A stretch of DNA of 64,000 nt from CBDCYS01 sp965226245 (GCA_965226245.1 CBDDCL010000015.1:2666001-2730000); one strand, 5' to 3'; shown: positions 45,246 to 54,737, counted from the first letter of the stretch. Made by a program: numbers and translations. Notes: generated from the sequence alone by a model not told the origin.

Positions 45246-45717
45246 GATTCTGTCGCTTCGTGCCGTCCGGCTCTACCTCGCACGTCTGGTATGGATTCTG
45301 GGCTTCGCGCTGGCCAGCACGCTTACCGCCCGTACGCAGCCTCTCTGCCGGTTCGTGTTCCTACGGTCATTCCTACGGTCAAAGTTTTGTTCCCCGCTTC
45401 CTTCGGCTTGACCGCGCGGCTTACGCCCCGCGACTTCCGCTCTGCGGTTCCCTACGGTTACCTCCATCGGTCCTGGCTGGATCGTTTCATCCTGCTAGAA
45501 TCAGCCCATGCTGGGCACACTGGCGCGCGCATTCTTTCGTGCCGTGTCGCCATTCCTGGCGACATTCTGGAGCATTCACATTTCACCGGCCGGAAGTCGT
45601 ACTTGGCTCCACGCGCGACACATCCCACACAAACCCTAGCCTCGCATAAGTGGCCAAATACCTTTCGTTTCTTGATGAGCTGGCACCGCGTTACCCTAAG
45701 AGAGCCCTGCTAGCCCA
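45246..45717. other. Intergenic DNA before the TonB-type receptor gene
   Basis: About 470 bases with no gene I can support. It contains a short direct repeat (cctacggtcattcctacggtc) and a 28-base segment shared with 63.4 kb (listed separately). The promoter of the receptor gene must lie here. Confidence 0.5.
45538..45565. repeat. 28-bp dispersed palindromic repeat, copy 1
   Basis: The sequence from 45538 (cgtgccgtgtcgccattcct) to 45565 matches 63401-63428 with a single difference. It contains a small hairpin (gtcgcca...tggcgac). Both copies lie between genes. Confidence 0.7.
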
Positions 45718-48423
45718 ATGAGATTACTACTCGGAGCAGTTGTTGGGACAGCCCTGACGATCGCCGCGCCCGCGGCGGCTGCCCAAGAAAGTAGCGCGCC
45801 CGCCGCCGAAGAAACAGCCCCACCGGACGCACCCCCCGCCACGCCCCAGCCGACGCAGCCGAACCCGGCGGGCGCCGCGGTGCCTTCGGAGCCGGCGGGG
45901 CCCGGCGAAGCCGCCAACGCCGACCGTACAGCCCTCAACCTGCTGGGCGAGCTCAACGCCAGCAGCGGTGAGTCGCGCCGCAACGAAAACGTCCGCATCA
46001 CGCTCATTGACAACGGTGTCTTGAAAGAGCTCAACGAGCGCATGGGGGCAACCGCCACGATCTTCAGCGAGTTCCAAATCGACGAACAGTATTTCGGAAA
46101 GGAGTTCGGAGGCAGCCCGCGGAAGCAGATCCACCTGCCTCGGTCGGCCGCGTCGGACTTTCACGGCAGACTCTACTGGGGACATAACAACAGCCTGTTC
46201 AGCGCGCGCTCGTTCTTCCAAGTGGGCGACGTACAGCCGGCGCGCAATAACGACTACGGAGTTTCGGTCTCGACGGCGCTTGGCAAGAAAACCAGCCTAT
46301 CCATCGACGCCGGCCAGCGCAAGCTTCGCGGACAGGTCAACGGCAACGTGCTCGTCCCGGCCGCCGACGAGCGCACCCCGCTGACCAACGACCCCGAGAA
46401 ACTCGAAATCATCAACGCCGTTTTGGGCGCCTACGGCAGCGAGCTTCCCAACAGGACCGACATCAATCCGCGCGCGCTCAACACCAACTCCCCGCAGAAC
46501 ATCAACAACGACCGCGCCACGGCCACGCTCGACCATGAGTGGAGCGACGACGATCGTCTCGCCTTGCAATACAACTTCATGCTCCAAAACGTCGAGGCGT
46601 TCCAGCTCGTCGGCGGACAGAACCCCGATACCACCACGCGCAATCACCGCGCCCGCCTGACCTGGACGCGCACTTGGACGCCTGCCACCGTCAGCGACTT
46701 CTCCGCCGGTTTCAACCGCATCGGGTCTCTGCTCGTGCCCGACGAGACATCCCTGGGGCCGTTCTATCTTTTCGGCAGCATTCTTGATTCGATCGGCCCC
46801 AGCAGCAACATCCCGATCGACCGGTCGCAGAACATGTTCCGCTACGCCGGACGCCTGCGGCAAACGCGCGGCAACCACCTGTTGACGGCGGGTTTCGAGA
46901 TCCTGCGGCGCCAGGTCAACGGATTCGAGACCAACCACCACCGCGCAACCATACGTTTCCGCAGCGATTTCGGGCGCGACCAGATCACCAACTTTTTGAT
47001 GGGTATTCCCAGCGATGTCCGCCGGGCCGTCGGCAACACCCACCGGGGCTTCCGCAATTGGGACACGCAGTTCTATTTAGGCGATTCTTGGAAGGTCAAT
47101 CCGAAGCTCAACGTGAACCTCGGTTTGCTTTATCAGCCCGTCACGAAAGCCACCGAAGTGAACGGCTTGACCGAAGTTCCCTACGACTGCGATTGCAACA
47201 ACTTCGCGCCGCGTTTCGGCTTTGCCTACCGCCTTGACGAGCGTTGGGGCGTGATCCGCGCGGCGTCGGCGATTCATTACGGAGAAATCTATCCCGCGAC
47301 GTTCATGCAAACGCGCTTCAATCCGCCGGGCAATTTCCTCTTGAGCGTGGTCAAACCGGATCTCGCCAACCCCTTCGGGGATTTGGACCTCTCCGCCATC
47401 GACCCGAACTCTCGCAGCGGTCTGTTCACGCTGGACCCGGAACTGTCTTCACCCTACTCGATGCAATACAACTTCAGTTGGGAGCTTCGTCCGGTTGGCG
47501 ATTGGGTCATCGAACTCGGTTACGTGGGAAGCCGCTCACCCAAATTGCTGCACGCCTGGTTCACCAACCGCGCCCGGCCGGTGGAGGGAGTTCCGCAAAC
47601 CACGGGCACGATCGACGACCGCCGGCCCGACCCGCGGTTCTTCAACGTCATCCGGGTGATCAACGCCTCGCGGGGTTACTACGACGCCGCCAAGATCACC
47701 CTGCGCATCCCGCGCTGGAGGGGGCTCAGCCTGGATGCTTCGTACTGGTGGAGCAAGGCCATCGATCTCGGCTCCGACTATGCGAACACCGCTTTCCAGC
47801 GCGATGCCCGAGACGGGCGCAGCCAAAGCGAATTCGACGTGCATGGGGAGTCGAAGGCCATCAGCAATTTCGACCAGCCGCACGCGGCCCTGTGGCGCAT
47901 CAACTACGAAACACCGTCGCTCGGTTCCGCGAACCCATGGCTGCGCCGGGTCTTCGGGCAATGGCAGTTGAGCTTGATCATTCTGCTCAAATCCGGTCCG
48001 CCTTTTACGTTGCGGGCGGGGTCGGACGGTCCCGGAGTCGGCAATGTCGACGGCGTCACGCGCGATCGGCCCAACATCATCGACCCGTCCATTCTCGGCA
48101 ACAGTGTTGACGACCCGGACAAGTCGACCCAACAGATGCCTCGTTCCGCTTTCACCTTCATCGCACCCACCGAGCGGGCCGGCACATTGGGCCGCAACTC
48201 CTTCCGCAAGGACGGTGTGTTCAACATCAATGCCGGTCTTTCCCGCCGCTTCCGTCTCGGCGGAGACAATACTTTGCTGTTCCGGGCGGAATCGCTGAAC
48301 TTCCTCAATCACCCACAGTTCGCCGAGCCCGGCATCAACGTCAGCGAAAACAACTTCGGGCAAATCACGAACACGCTGAATGACGGGCGGGCTTTCCGTT
48401 TTACGCTGGAGATTTCCTTCTGA
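45718..48423 (+). CDS. Oar-like TonB-dependent outer-membrane beta-barrel protein
   Basis: A 901-residue protein with a signal peptide (to about residue 22) and a Pro/Ala/Glu-rich linker to about residue 65. A long beta-rich body follows, with alternating aromatic strands and a C-terminal aromatic residue (RFTLEISF), as expected of a barrel. Features of the acidobacterial Oar-type family include FHGRLYWGHNNSLFSARSFF, FRNWDTQFYLGDSWKVNPKL, NNFAPRFGFAYRLDERWGVI and FRAESLNFLNHPQF. It lacks the carboxypeptidase-like domain many relatives have after the signal. It probably takes up or binds large substrates at the outer membrane; the ligand is unknown. It stands alone, with other genes on the opposite strand to its right. 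Confidence 0.87.
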   Translation: MRLLLGAVVGTALTIAAPAAAAQESSAPAAEETAPPDAPPATPQPTQPNPAGAAVPSEPAGPGEAANADRTALNLLGELNASSGESRRNENVRITLIDNGVLKELNERMGATATIFSEFQIDEQYFGKEFGGSPRKQIHLPRSAASDFHGRLYWGHNNSLFSARSFFQVGDVQPARNNDYGVSVSTALGKKTSLSIDAGQRKLRGQVNGNVLVPAADERTPLTNDPEKLEIINAVLGAYGSELPNRTDINPRALNTNSPQNINNDRATATLDHEWSDDDRLALQYNFMLQNVEAFQLVGGQNPDTTTRNHRARLTWTRTWTPATVSDFSAGFNRIGSLLVPDETSLGPFYLFGSILDSIGPSSNIPIDRSQNMFRYAGRLRQTRGNHLLTAGFEILRRQVNGFETNHHRATIRFRSDFGRDQITNFLMGIPSDVRRAVGNTHRGFRNWDTQFYLGDSWKVNPKLNVNLGLLYQPVTKATEVNGLTEVPYDCDCNNFAPRFGFAYRLDERWGVIRAASAIHYGEIYPATFMQTRFNPPGNFLLSVVKPDLANPFGDLDLSAIDPNSRSGLFTLDPELSSPYSMQYNFSWELRPVGDWVIELGYVGSRSPKLLHAWFTNRARPVEGVPQTTGTIDDRRPDPRFFNVIRVINASRGYYDAAKITLRIPRWRGLSLDASYWWSKAIDLGSDYANTAFQRDARDGRSQSEFDVHGESKAISNFDQPHAALWRINYETPSLGSANPWLRRVFGQWQLSLIILLKSGPPFTLRAGSDGPGVGNVDGVTRDRPNIIDPSILGNSVDDPDKSTQQMPRSAFTFIAPTERAGTLGRNSFRKDGVFNINAGLSRRFRLGGDNTLLFRAESLNFLNHPQFAEPGINVSENNFGQITNTLNDGRAFRFTLEISF

Positions 48424-48895
48424 TCTGAGACAGCTCGCTTCTGGGAGTCGAACGTGCCTGCTTCCGAGGACGCCGTTTCTTGGTATGCTCCTAGCCCGCA
48501 TTTCTCACCACCTGACGGCCGAAGCACGCAATAGGCCCGCCATTACTTCGTTGCGCTTGCTTGCCGTGCTCAACGTACTGTCACATACGCCTCCGCTCGT
48601 CAAGCGGCGCGCGCCTCGTACTGACGGGCCTCTCACGCACTTCGCCTCGCCACGTGGTGAGAAAAGCGGGCTAGTCGGATCTTTGGAGCGGCGTACCGGA
48701 GATTCGAAATGCGTCTCGCCCTAGGCGCTTGCCGCGCCGAGATCGACAACAAATTGCCGATGTTGTGCAAGTCATTTTTTTCAACTGCCCCGAAGGGGCC
48801 ACTCGTTCGGGGCGATCTTTTGCCGGAAGGCCCCCGCCGGGCTGGTAATAACGATTTGTCGAGCGGCTCACCCGACAGCGATTCACCCATTTCCG
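48424..48895. other. Convergent intergenic region, no gene seen
   Basis: About 470 bases between the receptor gene and the oppositely oriented NDH-2 gene. It contains GC-rich imperfect palindromes (ccccgaaggggccactcgttcggggcg at about 48787) but nothing I recognise as coding. Confidence 0.5.
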
Positions 48896-50524
48896 TCACC
48901 CTGAACCGTCGGCACCCGCCGCCGAGCGGTCGGGACCCGGCTCAGCCCGGCTCTCGGCAAGCTCACGGAAAAACTGATCGAACACCGGCACATTCTCTTT
49001 GAGCAGATCGAACTCGTCCTTCGGGATCACCAATACATTGACCGGCTTGACGGCTCTTACGGTCGCGCCTCTGGTGAGATCGGCCAAAACCGCCATCTCT
49101 CCAAAGTAGTCTCCGCTACCCAGCAGCGCGATCCGGTCTTGTTTGCCGTCCCTCTCCCGCAAGACTTCACACTCTCCGGTCTGAATCACGTAAACGCTGT
49201 CTCCCAAATCTCCCTGATTGAACACGATCTCGCCGGGCTCGAGGTGTTGGGCAAATATCCCGCGAGGCGAAGCGACTTTCAATTGAACGAGATCGGGGGG
49301 GAACAACAAGGCGATAAACCAGTCCGATGCGACCCGCACCTTTTGACTAAACCCGGGCATCTTGATTAAGTAGACGCACCGCCAGATCAGCCAGGCCACG
49401 AACCCGGAGACGCGTACTCCGAGGATCTCGGCGACAGCGGAGTGATGGCCAAGCGAGCCCAGCTTTCCCAGCCCCTCGAAATCAAAGACGGCTCGTTTGC
49501 CGCCGCGGATGGCGGCTGCAATATTGACCGCAACCGTCTTCGCCTCTCGGGTTGCGTGTTGCGCGGTTGACGGCACGCGGGTTCCAGATTCGGTCTTGAT
49601 AGAGGCGCAGTCTCCCAAGACCCACACCCTGTCTTCATAGCCCTTGAGCTGGAGCTGCGTGTCGACGAGCAATCGCCCCTTCACCTTCGAGCAATCCAGC
49701 TCCTGAAGCACAGGGGCGGGAGCCGACGGCACGGTCGAAATGATGGTTTTCGACGGAATCTCCTTTCCTGACTGGAGAAGGGCCTTTTCCGAGGTGGCGG
49801 CGGCAAGCCGGTTCTTCAACCAAACCTCGACACCGCGCTTGGTCAGCAACTTGTTGGCGAACATGGCCAGGCCTTCGACCATTTCGGGCAGAATACGATC
49901 GCCGGAATGGACAAGGATGCAGCGAATGTCTTCCGACGATATGCGCGGATAAATCCGAGTTATGGCGCGGACAAAGTCATTGAGCTCGGCGATCACCTCG
50001 ACGCCGGAAAAACCGCCTCCCGCCACCACGAACGTCAGGAGCTTGCGGCGAAGTTCCAGGTCAGTTTCGACGTCCGCCTCCTCCAGCACATGGACTACGT
50101 GATTTCGAAGGGCTATTGCATCCGAGAGCGTGCGGAACGGTATGGCGTGTTCCACCATTCCCGGCATCCCGTAGAAATTCGTCATTCCTCCCAGACCGAT
50201 GACCAGGTGGTCAAAAGGAATCTCCATGGTTCGGGGGCGGAAGCCGGGGCTGACGGTGACGGTCCGATTTTCCAAGTCGATCTGCTCGACTTCGCGCATG
50301 ATCAGTTTTGTCCGGGGACATAGCCGGCGGATCGGAGACACAATATCGGTGATTCCTATCGACCCGGAAACCACCTCGGGCAGCAAAGGCTGGTAGACGA
50401 AATAGTTCTCACGATTCACCAGGGAGATGGAGGCCTCTTCGGGCCGCAGTGCCTTCTCGAGATACATGGCGGCGTATACTCCCGCGAATCCGCCACCGAG
50501 AATTAGGACCTCTCGCTTAGCCAT
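48896..50524 (-). CDS. Type II NADH dehydrogenase (NDH-2-like) fused to a cyclic-nucleotide-binding domain
   Basis: A 542-residue fusion. Residues 1-400 form an NDH-2-like flavoprotein: FAD motif REVLILGGGFAGVYAAMY, NAD(P) motif FVVAGGGFSGVEVIAEL, and the second FAD motif VWVLGDCASI. A hydrophobic stretch (FVAWLIWRCVYLIKMPGF) could dock on the membrane. Residues about 415-530 form a cNMP-binding domain: EPGEIVFNQGDLGDSVYVIQ, GSGDYFGEMAVLADLTRGAT and VLVIPKDEFDLL. FGEMAVL...RGAT is the phosphate-binding cassette, with Glu and Arg in place. NDH-2 passes electrons from NADH to quinone without pumping; the fused domain suggests control by cAMP or cGMP. It is monocistronic by position. Confidence 0.9.
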   Translation of the reverse strand: MAKREVLILGGGFAGVYAAMYLEKALRPEEASISLVNRENYFVYQPLLPEVVSGSIGITDIVSPIRRLCPRTKLIMREVEQIDLENRTVTVSPGFRPRTMEIPFDHLVIGLGGMTNFYGMPGMVEHAIPFRTLSDAIALRNHVVHVLEEADVETDLELRRKLLTFVVAGGGFSGVEVIAELNDFVRAITRIYPRISSEDIRCILVHSGDRILPEMVEGLAMFANKLLTKRGVEVWLKNRLAAATSEKALLQSGKEIPSKTIISTVPSAPAPVLQELDCSKVKGRLLVDTQLQLKGYEDRVWVLGDCASIKTESGTRVPSTAQHATREAKTVAVNIAAAIRGGKRAVFDFEGLGKLGSLGHHSAVAEILGVRVSGFVAWLIWRCVYLIKMPGFSQKVRVASDWFIALLFPPDLVQLKVASPRGIFAQHLEPGEIVFNQGDLGDSVYVIQTGECEVLRERDGKQDRIALLGSGDYFGEMAVLADLTRGATVRAVKPVNVLVIPKDEFDLLKENVPVFDQFFRELAESRAEPGPDRSAAGADGSG

Positions 50525-50845
50525 AAGCTCACTCTAGCGCCAAACTCGGTCAGGGAAGACCACAATACGTCTGTCTTCGTTCTCCGAACGTGAATTCAAT
50601 GGGCAGTATAAGACCCAGCGCGCGGCAGGGCAAACTCCCGCTGGAAAACTGTTGAGAACAAGGCCGAGCGAACCCCAACCCAGGTGGCGGGCCGCGGAAA
50701 CGACTCAGCCAGGCAGGCGGCGGGCCGTTATCGGTTCCTCAGGGCGCCCAGCAGCTCACGAGCGGCCTCCCCCACTGTCCGATCAGGGACTTGACTTGGC
50801 AGCGCGTTCAGTGCGATAAAGCAACCAGGGAACGGAGGTGTCCTC
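50525..50845. other. Divergent promoter region
   Basis: About 320 bases between the NDH-2-like gene (minus) and the DUF3500-like gene (plus), so promoters for both should lie here. I see no coding sequence and cannot name promoter boxes. Confidence 0.5.
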
Positions 50846-51811
50846 ATGCAATGTCCGGATTGTGTACCACTCGACCGCAGACAGTTTCTGAAAACAACAG
50901 CGATGGCAGGCGCTGCCGTCGCCACCGGAACGGCTGCAAGCCTTTCGCGGCAGTCATCCGAGACACTCGTCAGTCATCTTTACGAGTCGCTCTCGGCCGA
51001 GCAGAAGCAGAAGGTTGCTTTTGAGTTCGACCATCCTTTGAGGTCGAAGATCGACAACAATTGGCACATCACTCCTGTCAGGATCGGCCAATTTTTCGAT
51101 CGCGAACAGCAGGCGATGATTAGCGGCATTTTCAAGGGGCTGCACAACCCTGAGTTTGTCGACCAGGTCATGCATCACCTCGAGGAAGATGCCGGCGGAA
51201 TCGAGAACTATTCCGTCGCCCTGTTCGGCGCCCCGGGCAGCGGGAAGTTCGAATTCGTCTTGACGGGCCGTCACTGTACGGCTCGCTGTGACGGCGACTC
51301 GGTCGCCGGCGCTGCTTTCGGTGGTCCGATGTTCTACGGACACGAATCCGGGGGATACCGTGAAGCGGCGGATCATCCCGGCAATGTTTACTGGTATCAG
51401 GCGAAGCGCGCCAACGAGGTGTTTCAAGCGCTCGATGGCAAACAGCGCGCCAAGGCTCTGCTGGGCGACCCCCGCCGTGAGCGGGGAACGGCGACGATTG
51501 CGTTCAAGGATAGCGGCGCGCCGATCGCGGGTTTGCGGGTTTCAGAAATGAGCCGCGACCAGCAGGAGCTGGTGGACAAAGTGCTCGCCGACCTGCTGCA
51601 CCCCTATCGCAAGCAAGACCGGGACGAGGCGATGAAGTACGTTCGCGCTAATGGGGGCGTCGAAGCGCTGACCATGTCGTTCTACAAAAACGCGGACATC
51701 GGCAACGATGGCGTCTGGGATGTTTGGGAACTGGAGAGCCCCAACATGATCTGGTATTTTCGGGGATACCCCCATGTTCACACCTGGGTGAACATTCGCG
51801 CCAAGGCTTAG
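50846..51811 (+). CDS. Tat-exported DUF3500-like protein
   Basis: A 321-residue protein beginning MQCPDCVPLDRRQFLKTTAM, a twin-arginine signal followed by an Ala-rich stretch. The body has LSAEQKQKVAFEFDHPLRSK near the start, FVLTGRHCTARCDGDS and FGGPMFYGHESGG in the middle, and YWYQAKRANEVFQALDGKQR. The LTGRH-C and GGP-FYGH strands resemble DUF3500 proteins, a family of unknown function. There is a strong ribosome binding site (GGAGG) before the ATG. A palindromic repeat follows the stop by three bases and may end the transcript. Confidence is lower for the family name than for the gene itself. Confidence 0.7.
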   Translation: MQCPDCVPLDRRQFLKTTAMAGAAVATGTAASLSRQSSETLVSHLYESLSAEQKQKVAFEFDHPLRSKIDNNWHITPVRIGQFFDREQQAMISGIFKGLHNPEFVDQVMHHLEEDAGGIENYSVALFGAPGSGKFEFVLTGRHCTARCDGDSVAGAAFGGPMFYGHESGGYREAADHPGNVYWYQAKRANEVFQALDGKQRAKALLGDPRRERGTATIAFKDSGAPIAGLRVSEMSRDQQELVDKVLADLLHPYRKQDRDEAMKYVRANGGVEALTMSFYKNADIGNDGVWDVWELESPNMIWYFRGYPHVHTWVNIRAKA

Positions 51812-51814
51812 CTA

Positions 51815-51922
51815 ACAGAGCCGCGCCCGAAAGGGTGCGGTCCAGTTTGGCAGTGACCGCATCCCGATCGAAAACCGGACGCACCCACTATCCTCGACCG
51901 CACCCTTTCGGGCGCGCCTCTG
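51815..51922. repeat. 108-bp palindromic element, copy 2 of 2
   Basis: Matches 23969-24077 in layout: arms acagagccgcgcccgaaagg and its reverse complement at the right, centre agtgaccgcatcc. The arm substitution c to a at one position is matched by a compensating change in the other arm (gcaaggg/cccttgc in copy 1, gaaaggg/ccctttc here), so pairing is conserved. It starts three bases after the DUF3500-like stop and lies before the convergent formylglycine-generating enzyme gene. Confidence 0.9.
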
Positions 51923-51978
51923 TTTCGGTCCGGTCACGCTTCGGGCGACTTTCGGTTTCATAGGAACCCCAAAACGAC

Positions 51979-52971
51979 TCAAACGTCTCGAGCGCAGCGG
52001 AAGCCAAGGTTGGTTGTCGAGCTGTCAGGAGTGTTGGAAGTTCGGGCCGCCGCGCGATAGCGGTTGCAGTAGGACTCGTGGCACAGAAACGACCCCCCGC
52101 GCATGACTTTGGATTTGCCTGAAGACGGCCCGACCGGATTCAGGCGCGTCGCAAGGACGTGATATTGCGGATCAAACCAGTCGGCGCACCATTCCCACAC
52201 ATTCCCGGCGGCTGAGTACATGCCGTAGCCGTTGGCGGGGAAGGCGTCGACAGGACAGGGTCCCGCATATCCGTCTTCGGCCGTGTCGAGATCGGGAAAG
52301 CTGCCCTGCCAGATGTTGCACATGTGCTTGCCGTCCGGCGTCAGCTCGTCACCCCAGGCGTAGTTCTTTTGCGTGAGCCCGCCCCGGGCGGCAAATTCCC
52401 TCTCGACCTCGGTTGGCAGGCGCTTGCCGGCCCACTTGCAGTAGGCCGCGGCATCGCTCCACGATACGTGGGTCACCGGATAGTCGAGCTGTCCTTCGAT
52501 CGTTGAGTCCGGTCCCAGCGGGTGGCTCCAGTCCGCGCCGGTTACCTTGCACCACCATTCATGCCCGAGGACAGTGTCGTCGACCAGTTCCGCATACTTG
52601 TCTTGCAACACCTGGCCCTGGAAGACGAAGGACCAGCCGAATTTCTCGGCTTCGGTCTTGTAGCCGCTTTTTTTGACGAATTCGCGAAACCGGCGGTTCG
52701 TGACCGGGCAGGCGTCGAGGTAGAACGCGTCAACCGTCACTTCGCGAACCGGCCCTTCACCGTCGGCTGGGAACCCGTCGGCCGACTCGGTCCCCATCAA
52801 AAAGGGCCCGCCTTCCAGACGGATCATGCCATCCACGGCGCCGTCAATTACTTTGCGGCGCTTTTGGGAGAGCCAGCGCGACTCGCCCAACCGCTCCGCA
52901 TGTTGCTTGCTCGGGACACAGCAAGGGCTCGGACCGGCGTTATTGGGACGAACCTGAAAAGGGCGACTCAT
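51979..52971 (-). CDS. Formylglycine-generating enzyme (sulfatase-activating)
   Basis: A 330-residue FGE of the SUMF1/EgtB-type fold: MIRLEGGPFLMGTESADGF at the start, DAFYLDACPVTNRRFREFVK, YPVTHVSWSDAAAYCKWAGK, RLPTEVEREFAARGG, NVWEWCADWF, then GGSFLCHESYCNRYRAAAR. Cys297 and Cys302 of LCHESYC are both present, the pair that binds copper and oxidises a sulfatase Cys to formylglycine. This separates true FGEs from relatives without these cysteines. The ATG at 52971 starts MSRPFQVRPNN. It lies 25 bases after the parvulin gene, so the two are likely co-transcribed. The only sulfatase sequence in the window is a broken fragment at 18 kb. Confidence 0.93.
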   Translation of the reverse strand: MSRPFQVRPNNAGPSPCCVPSKQHAERLGESRWLSQKRRKVIDGAVDGMIRLEGGPFLMGTESADGFPADGEGPVREVTVDAFYLDACPVTNRRFREFVKKSGYKTEAEKFGWSFVFQGQVLQDKYAELVDDTVLGHEWWCKVTGADWSHPLGPDSTIEGQLDYPVTHVSWSDAAAYCKWAGKRLPTEVEREFAARGGLTQKNYAWGDELTPDGKHMCNIWQGSFPDLDTAEDGYAGPCPVDAFPANGYGMYSAAGNVWEWCADWFDPQYHVLATRLNPVGPSSGKSKVMRGGSFLCHESYCNRYRAAARTSNTPDSSTTNLGFRCARDV

Positions 52972-52996
52972 TGCTAAATCCCGCCGGCTCTCGTGA

Positions 52997-53917
52997 CTAC
53001 CCGGCCGTACTTGCAGTTGCCGCCGTGACGTTCTCGTCAGCGGACGAAACCACTTCGCGGATTTCGGCCTTGGCCCGCAGGGCATCCACGAAGTTCTCAA
53101 CCGCGCGATTCTGCTTCTGGCCACGGAGCTGTTTTGTGATCTCTTCCCGGACTTCGCCCAGAGAACGAATGGTTTCCGGCGAGCGCTCGTAAACCTTGAC
53201 AATGTGAAATCCGAAAACCGTTTGAAAGATCGGGCTGACCTCGCCGGGCTCCATGGCGAACACGACCTGGTCGAACTCTTCCACCATTTCCCCGCGCGGA
53301 AAGTAGCCCAGGTCTCCAGCGCTGCCGGGACAGTCGGAAAACTTATCCGCCAGTTCTTCGAACACTCCCCCGGCCTCGAGGGCTTGCCGCGCTTCCTCGA
53401 CCGCCGCCCGGGCGGTTTCTTCGCCGACTCCGTCGCCGACGTGCTTCACGATGTGGCCGGCATGAATACGCTCGGGAAGCTTGAATTGTTCGCGGTTCTT
53501 TCGGTAAAACTCCGCCACTTCTTTATTTTTCGGAGACGGCGCCTTGGCCGTGATCTTTCCGATCAGTCTGTCCAGGCGCAGGCGAGTTTCGACCTCTCGC
53601 CGGATGTCCTCGTCGCTCACTGCGGAGGCTTCCTGCTTGTCATCGCCCCCGTAGCGTTTCTTCACCTCTTCGACGGCCTGATCAACCTCTTCTGTCGGGA
53701 TGGGCGCGGTATCTTTCAGGGCTTCTTGGCGAAGCAGTATCCGCTCGATGACGTTCTCTTTGGACCAATCAGGGACATTCTTCTCTAGCTCCGCAAGGTC
53801 AACCCCCTCCCGCGCGCCGTTTTCCGCCGACATCCGCTGCATCTGAGAGCGAAGAGACTGCTCCTCTTGTTGAATGATCGAGTCGTCGATTCGTTCGCCG
53901 TTAACGATCAGTGCCAT
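52997..53917 (-). CDS. Parvulin-type peptidyl-prolyl cis-trans isomerase (SurA-like)
   Basis: A 306-residue protein. The N-terminal 145 residues are helical and chaperone-like (NVIERILLRQEALKDTAPIP). The parvulin domain follows at about 155-250: ERIHAGHIVKHV, FEELADKFSDCPGSAGDLGY, FPRGEMVEEFDQVVFAMEPG, VFGFHIVKVYERSPE. The C-terminal helix packs back. These motifs supply the paired His and the CPS-x-x-GGDLG-type loop of the family. No signal peptide is seen at MALIVNGERIDDSI, so it may act in the cytoplasm, or the true start may differ. It assists folding at prolyl bonds. Followed closely by the FGE gene. Confidence 0.9.
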   Translation of the reverse strand: MALIVNGERIDDSIIQQEEQSLRSQMQRMSAENGAREGVDLAELEKNVPDWSKENVIERILLRQEALKDTAPIPTEEVDQAVEEVKKRYGGDDKQEASAVSDEDIRREVETRLRLDRLIGKITAKAPSPKNKEVAEFYRKNREQFKLPERIHAGHIVKHVGDGVGEETARAAVEEARQALEAGGVFEELADKFSDCPGSAGDLGYFPRGEMVEEFDQVVFAMEPGEVSPIFQTVFGFHIVKVYERSPETIRSLGEVREEITKQLRGQKQNRAVENFVDALRAKAEIREVVSSADENVTAATASTAG

Positions 53918-54170
53918 TTACAAACCCAGCTTGCGTGAGACCGTCCAGGGTGTGATCCCCGCCCATCCGTATTGTCTGCGCGCTTTTGTGCGCATGCTGG
54001 CGCAACGGCATCAGGCTGGTCAGTTTGCGGTGTGAACCCCAGAGTCACCCGGCCTAAACTCCCTAACGTAGCGGGCCGCTGACGAGAGGTCAATAGTACC
54101 ACGCGTGAGTTTCGATCAGCCAATCAACACGGCAACGAACAGGCACGTAACGCCCCACCTCAGCAGAATC
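53918..54170. other. Intergenic DNA upstream of the parvulin gene
   Basis: About 250 bases holding the promoter side of the parvulin-FGE pair. No gene is evident. Confidence 0.45.
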
Positions 54171-54202
54171 CACGACCTGGACCATCCCCTCCACCGCATC
54201 CG
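54171..54202. repeat. 32-bp direct repeat of part of the nitronate monooxygenase gene, left copy
   Basis: These 32 bases (starting cacgacctggaccatcccct) are identical to 55431-55462, which lie inside the nitronate monooxygenase gene. The left copy is at the edge of a dehydrogenase scrap, so it marks a recombination or duplication junction. Confidence 0.85.
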
Positions 54203-54411
54203 AAGTTGGCCATTTTGGCGGCGGTCGATATAACGGCCATGGACTTGTCGTACTCGAGCACCGCCTGCGTATTGTCCTTCAGATCATCCGGCACACTCGT
54301 GTCGTGACGCGGGAAGCTCGTTACCTTTCGCGGCTGTCCCCAGAGTTCCACGGCACGGTCCATGGCGTTCGTGTTCTTGGTTTTCCGCGGAACCTCTTGG
54401 AAGAAATCCAC
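54203..54411 (-). pseudogene. Fragment of a Gfo/Idh/MocA-type dehydrogenase
   Basis: The minus strand encodes DRAVELWGQPRKVTSFPRHD then DLKDNTQAVLEYDKSMAVIS, as in the C-terminal sheet domain of Gfo/Idh/MocA oxidoreductases (NT-AVLEYD-x-x-A-I). The frame runs into the 32-bp repeat and stops. Neither the Rossmann half nor the end of the protein is present. The outermost codons (from about 54370 to 54411) overlap the RelA/SpoT-like scrap on the other strand and are probably not part of it. Confidence 0.6.
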
Positions 54412-54702
54412 GAGATGCTACGTGACCGGTTCCCCGACTGGGAGCCGGATCATGCTAAATCGGACGAAGCACACGACGAGCTGCTGGCTCTTGCTTATCA
54501 TGGCTACTGCGAGGCCAGCGGCAAGGTTCGAGGTGAGTTCCAGATTGTGTCGATGCTAACCGGGCTATTCTGGGAAGTTGAGCATTCCGCTATGTACAAG
54601 CCCACGCCGCGACTCAAAGGTGTTGCTCATTCACGTAAGATGAAGCAGCGCAGGCAGGAAGTCCAACTGGCTCTCAGAGCTTTTGAGGAAGATTTCGAAT
54701 GA
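54409..54702 (+). pseudogene. C-terminal piece resembling a RelA/SpoT-domain (GTP pyrophosphokinase-like) protein
   Basis: Encodes DEAHDELLALAYHGYCEASG, then EFQIVSMLTGLFWEVEHSAM followed by YKPTPRLKGVAHSRKM and a helical tail. V/EFQIVSML...WEVEHSAMYK matches the E-x-Q-(I/V)...W-x-E-x-EH-x-x-YK block of RelA/SpoT synthetase domains. The first half of the domain is absent, so alarmone synthesis is impossible. The frame is open upstream to 54304, but that part overlaps the dehydrogenase fragment. Family call is moderate. Confidence 0.5.
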
Positions 54703-54737
54703 CTAATCAAACACGATCCGCTTGCCGCCAAAACACC

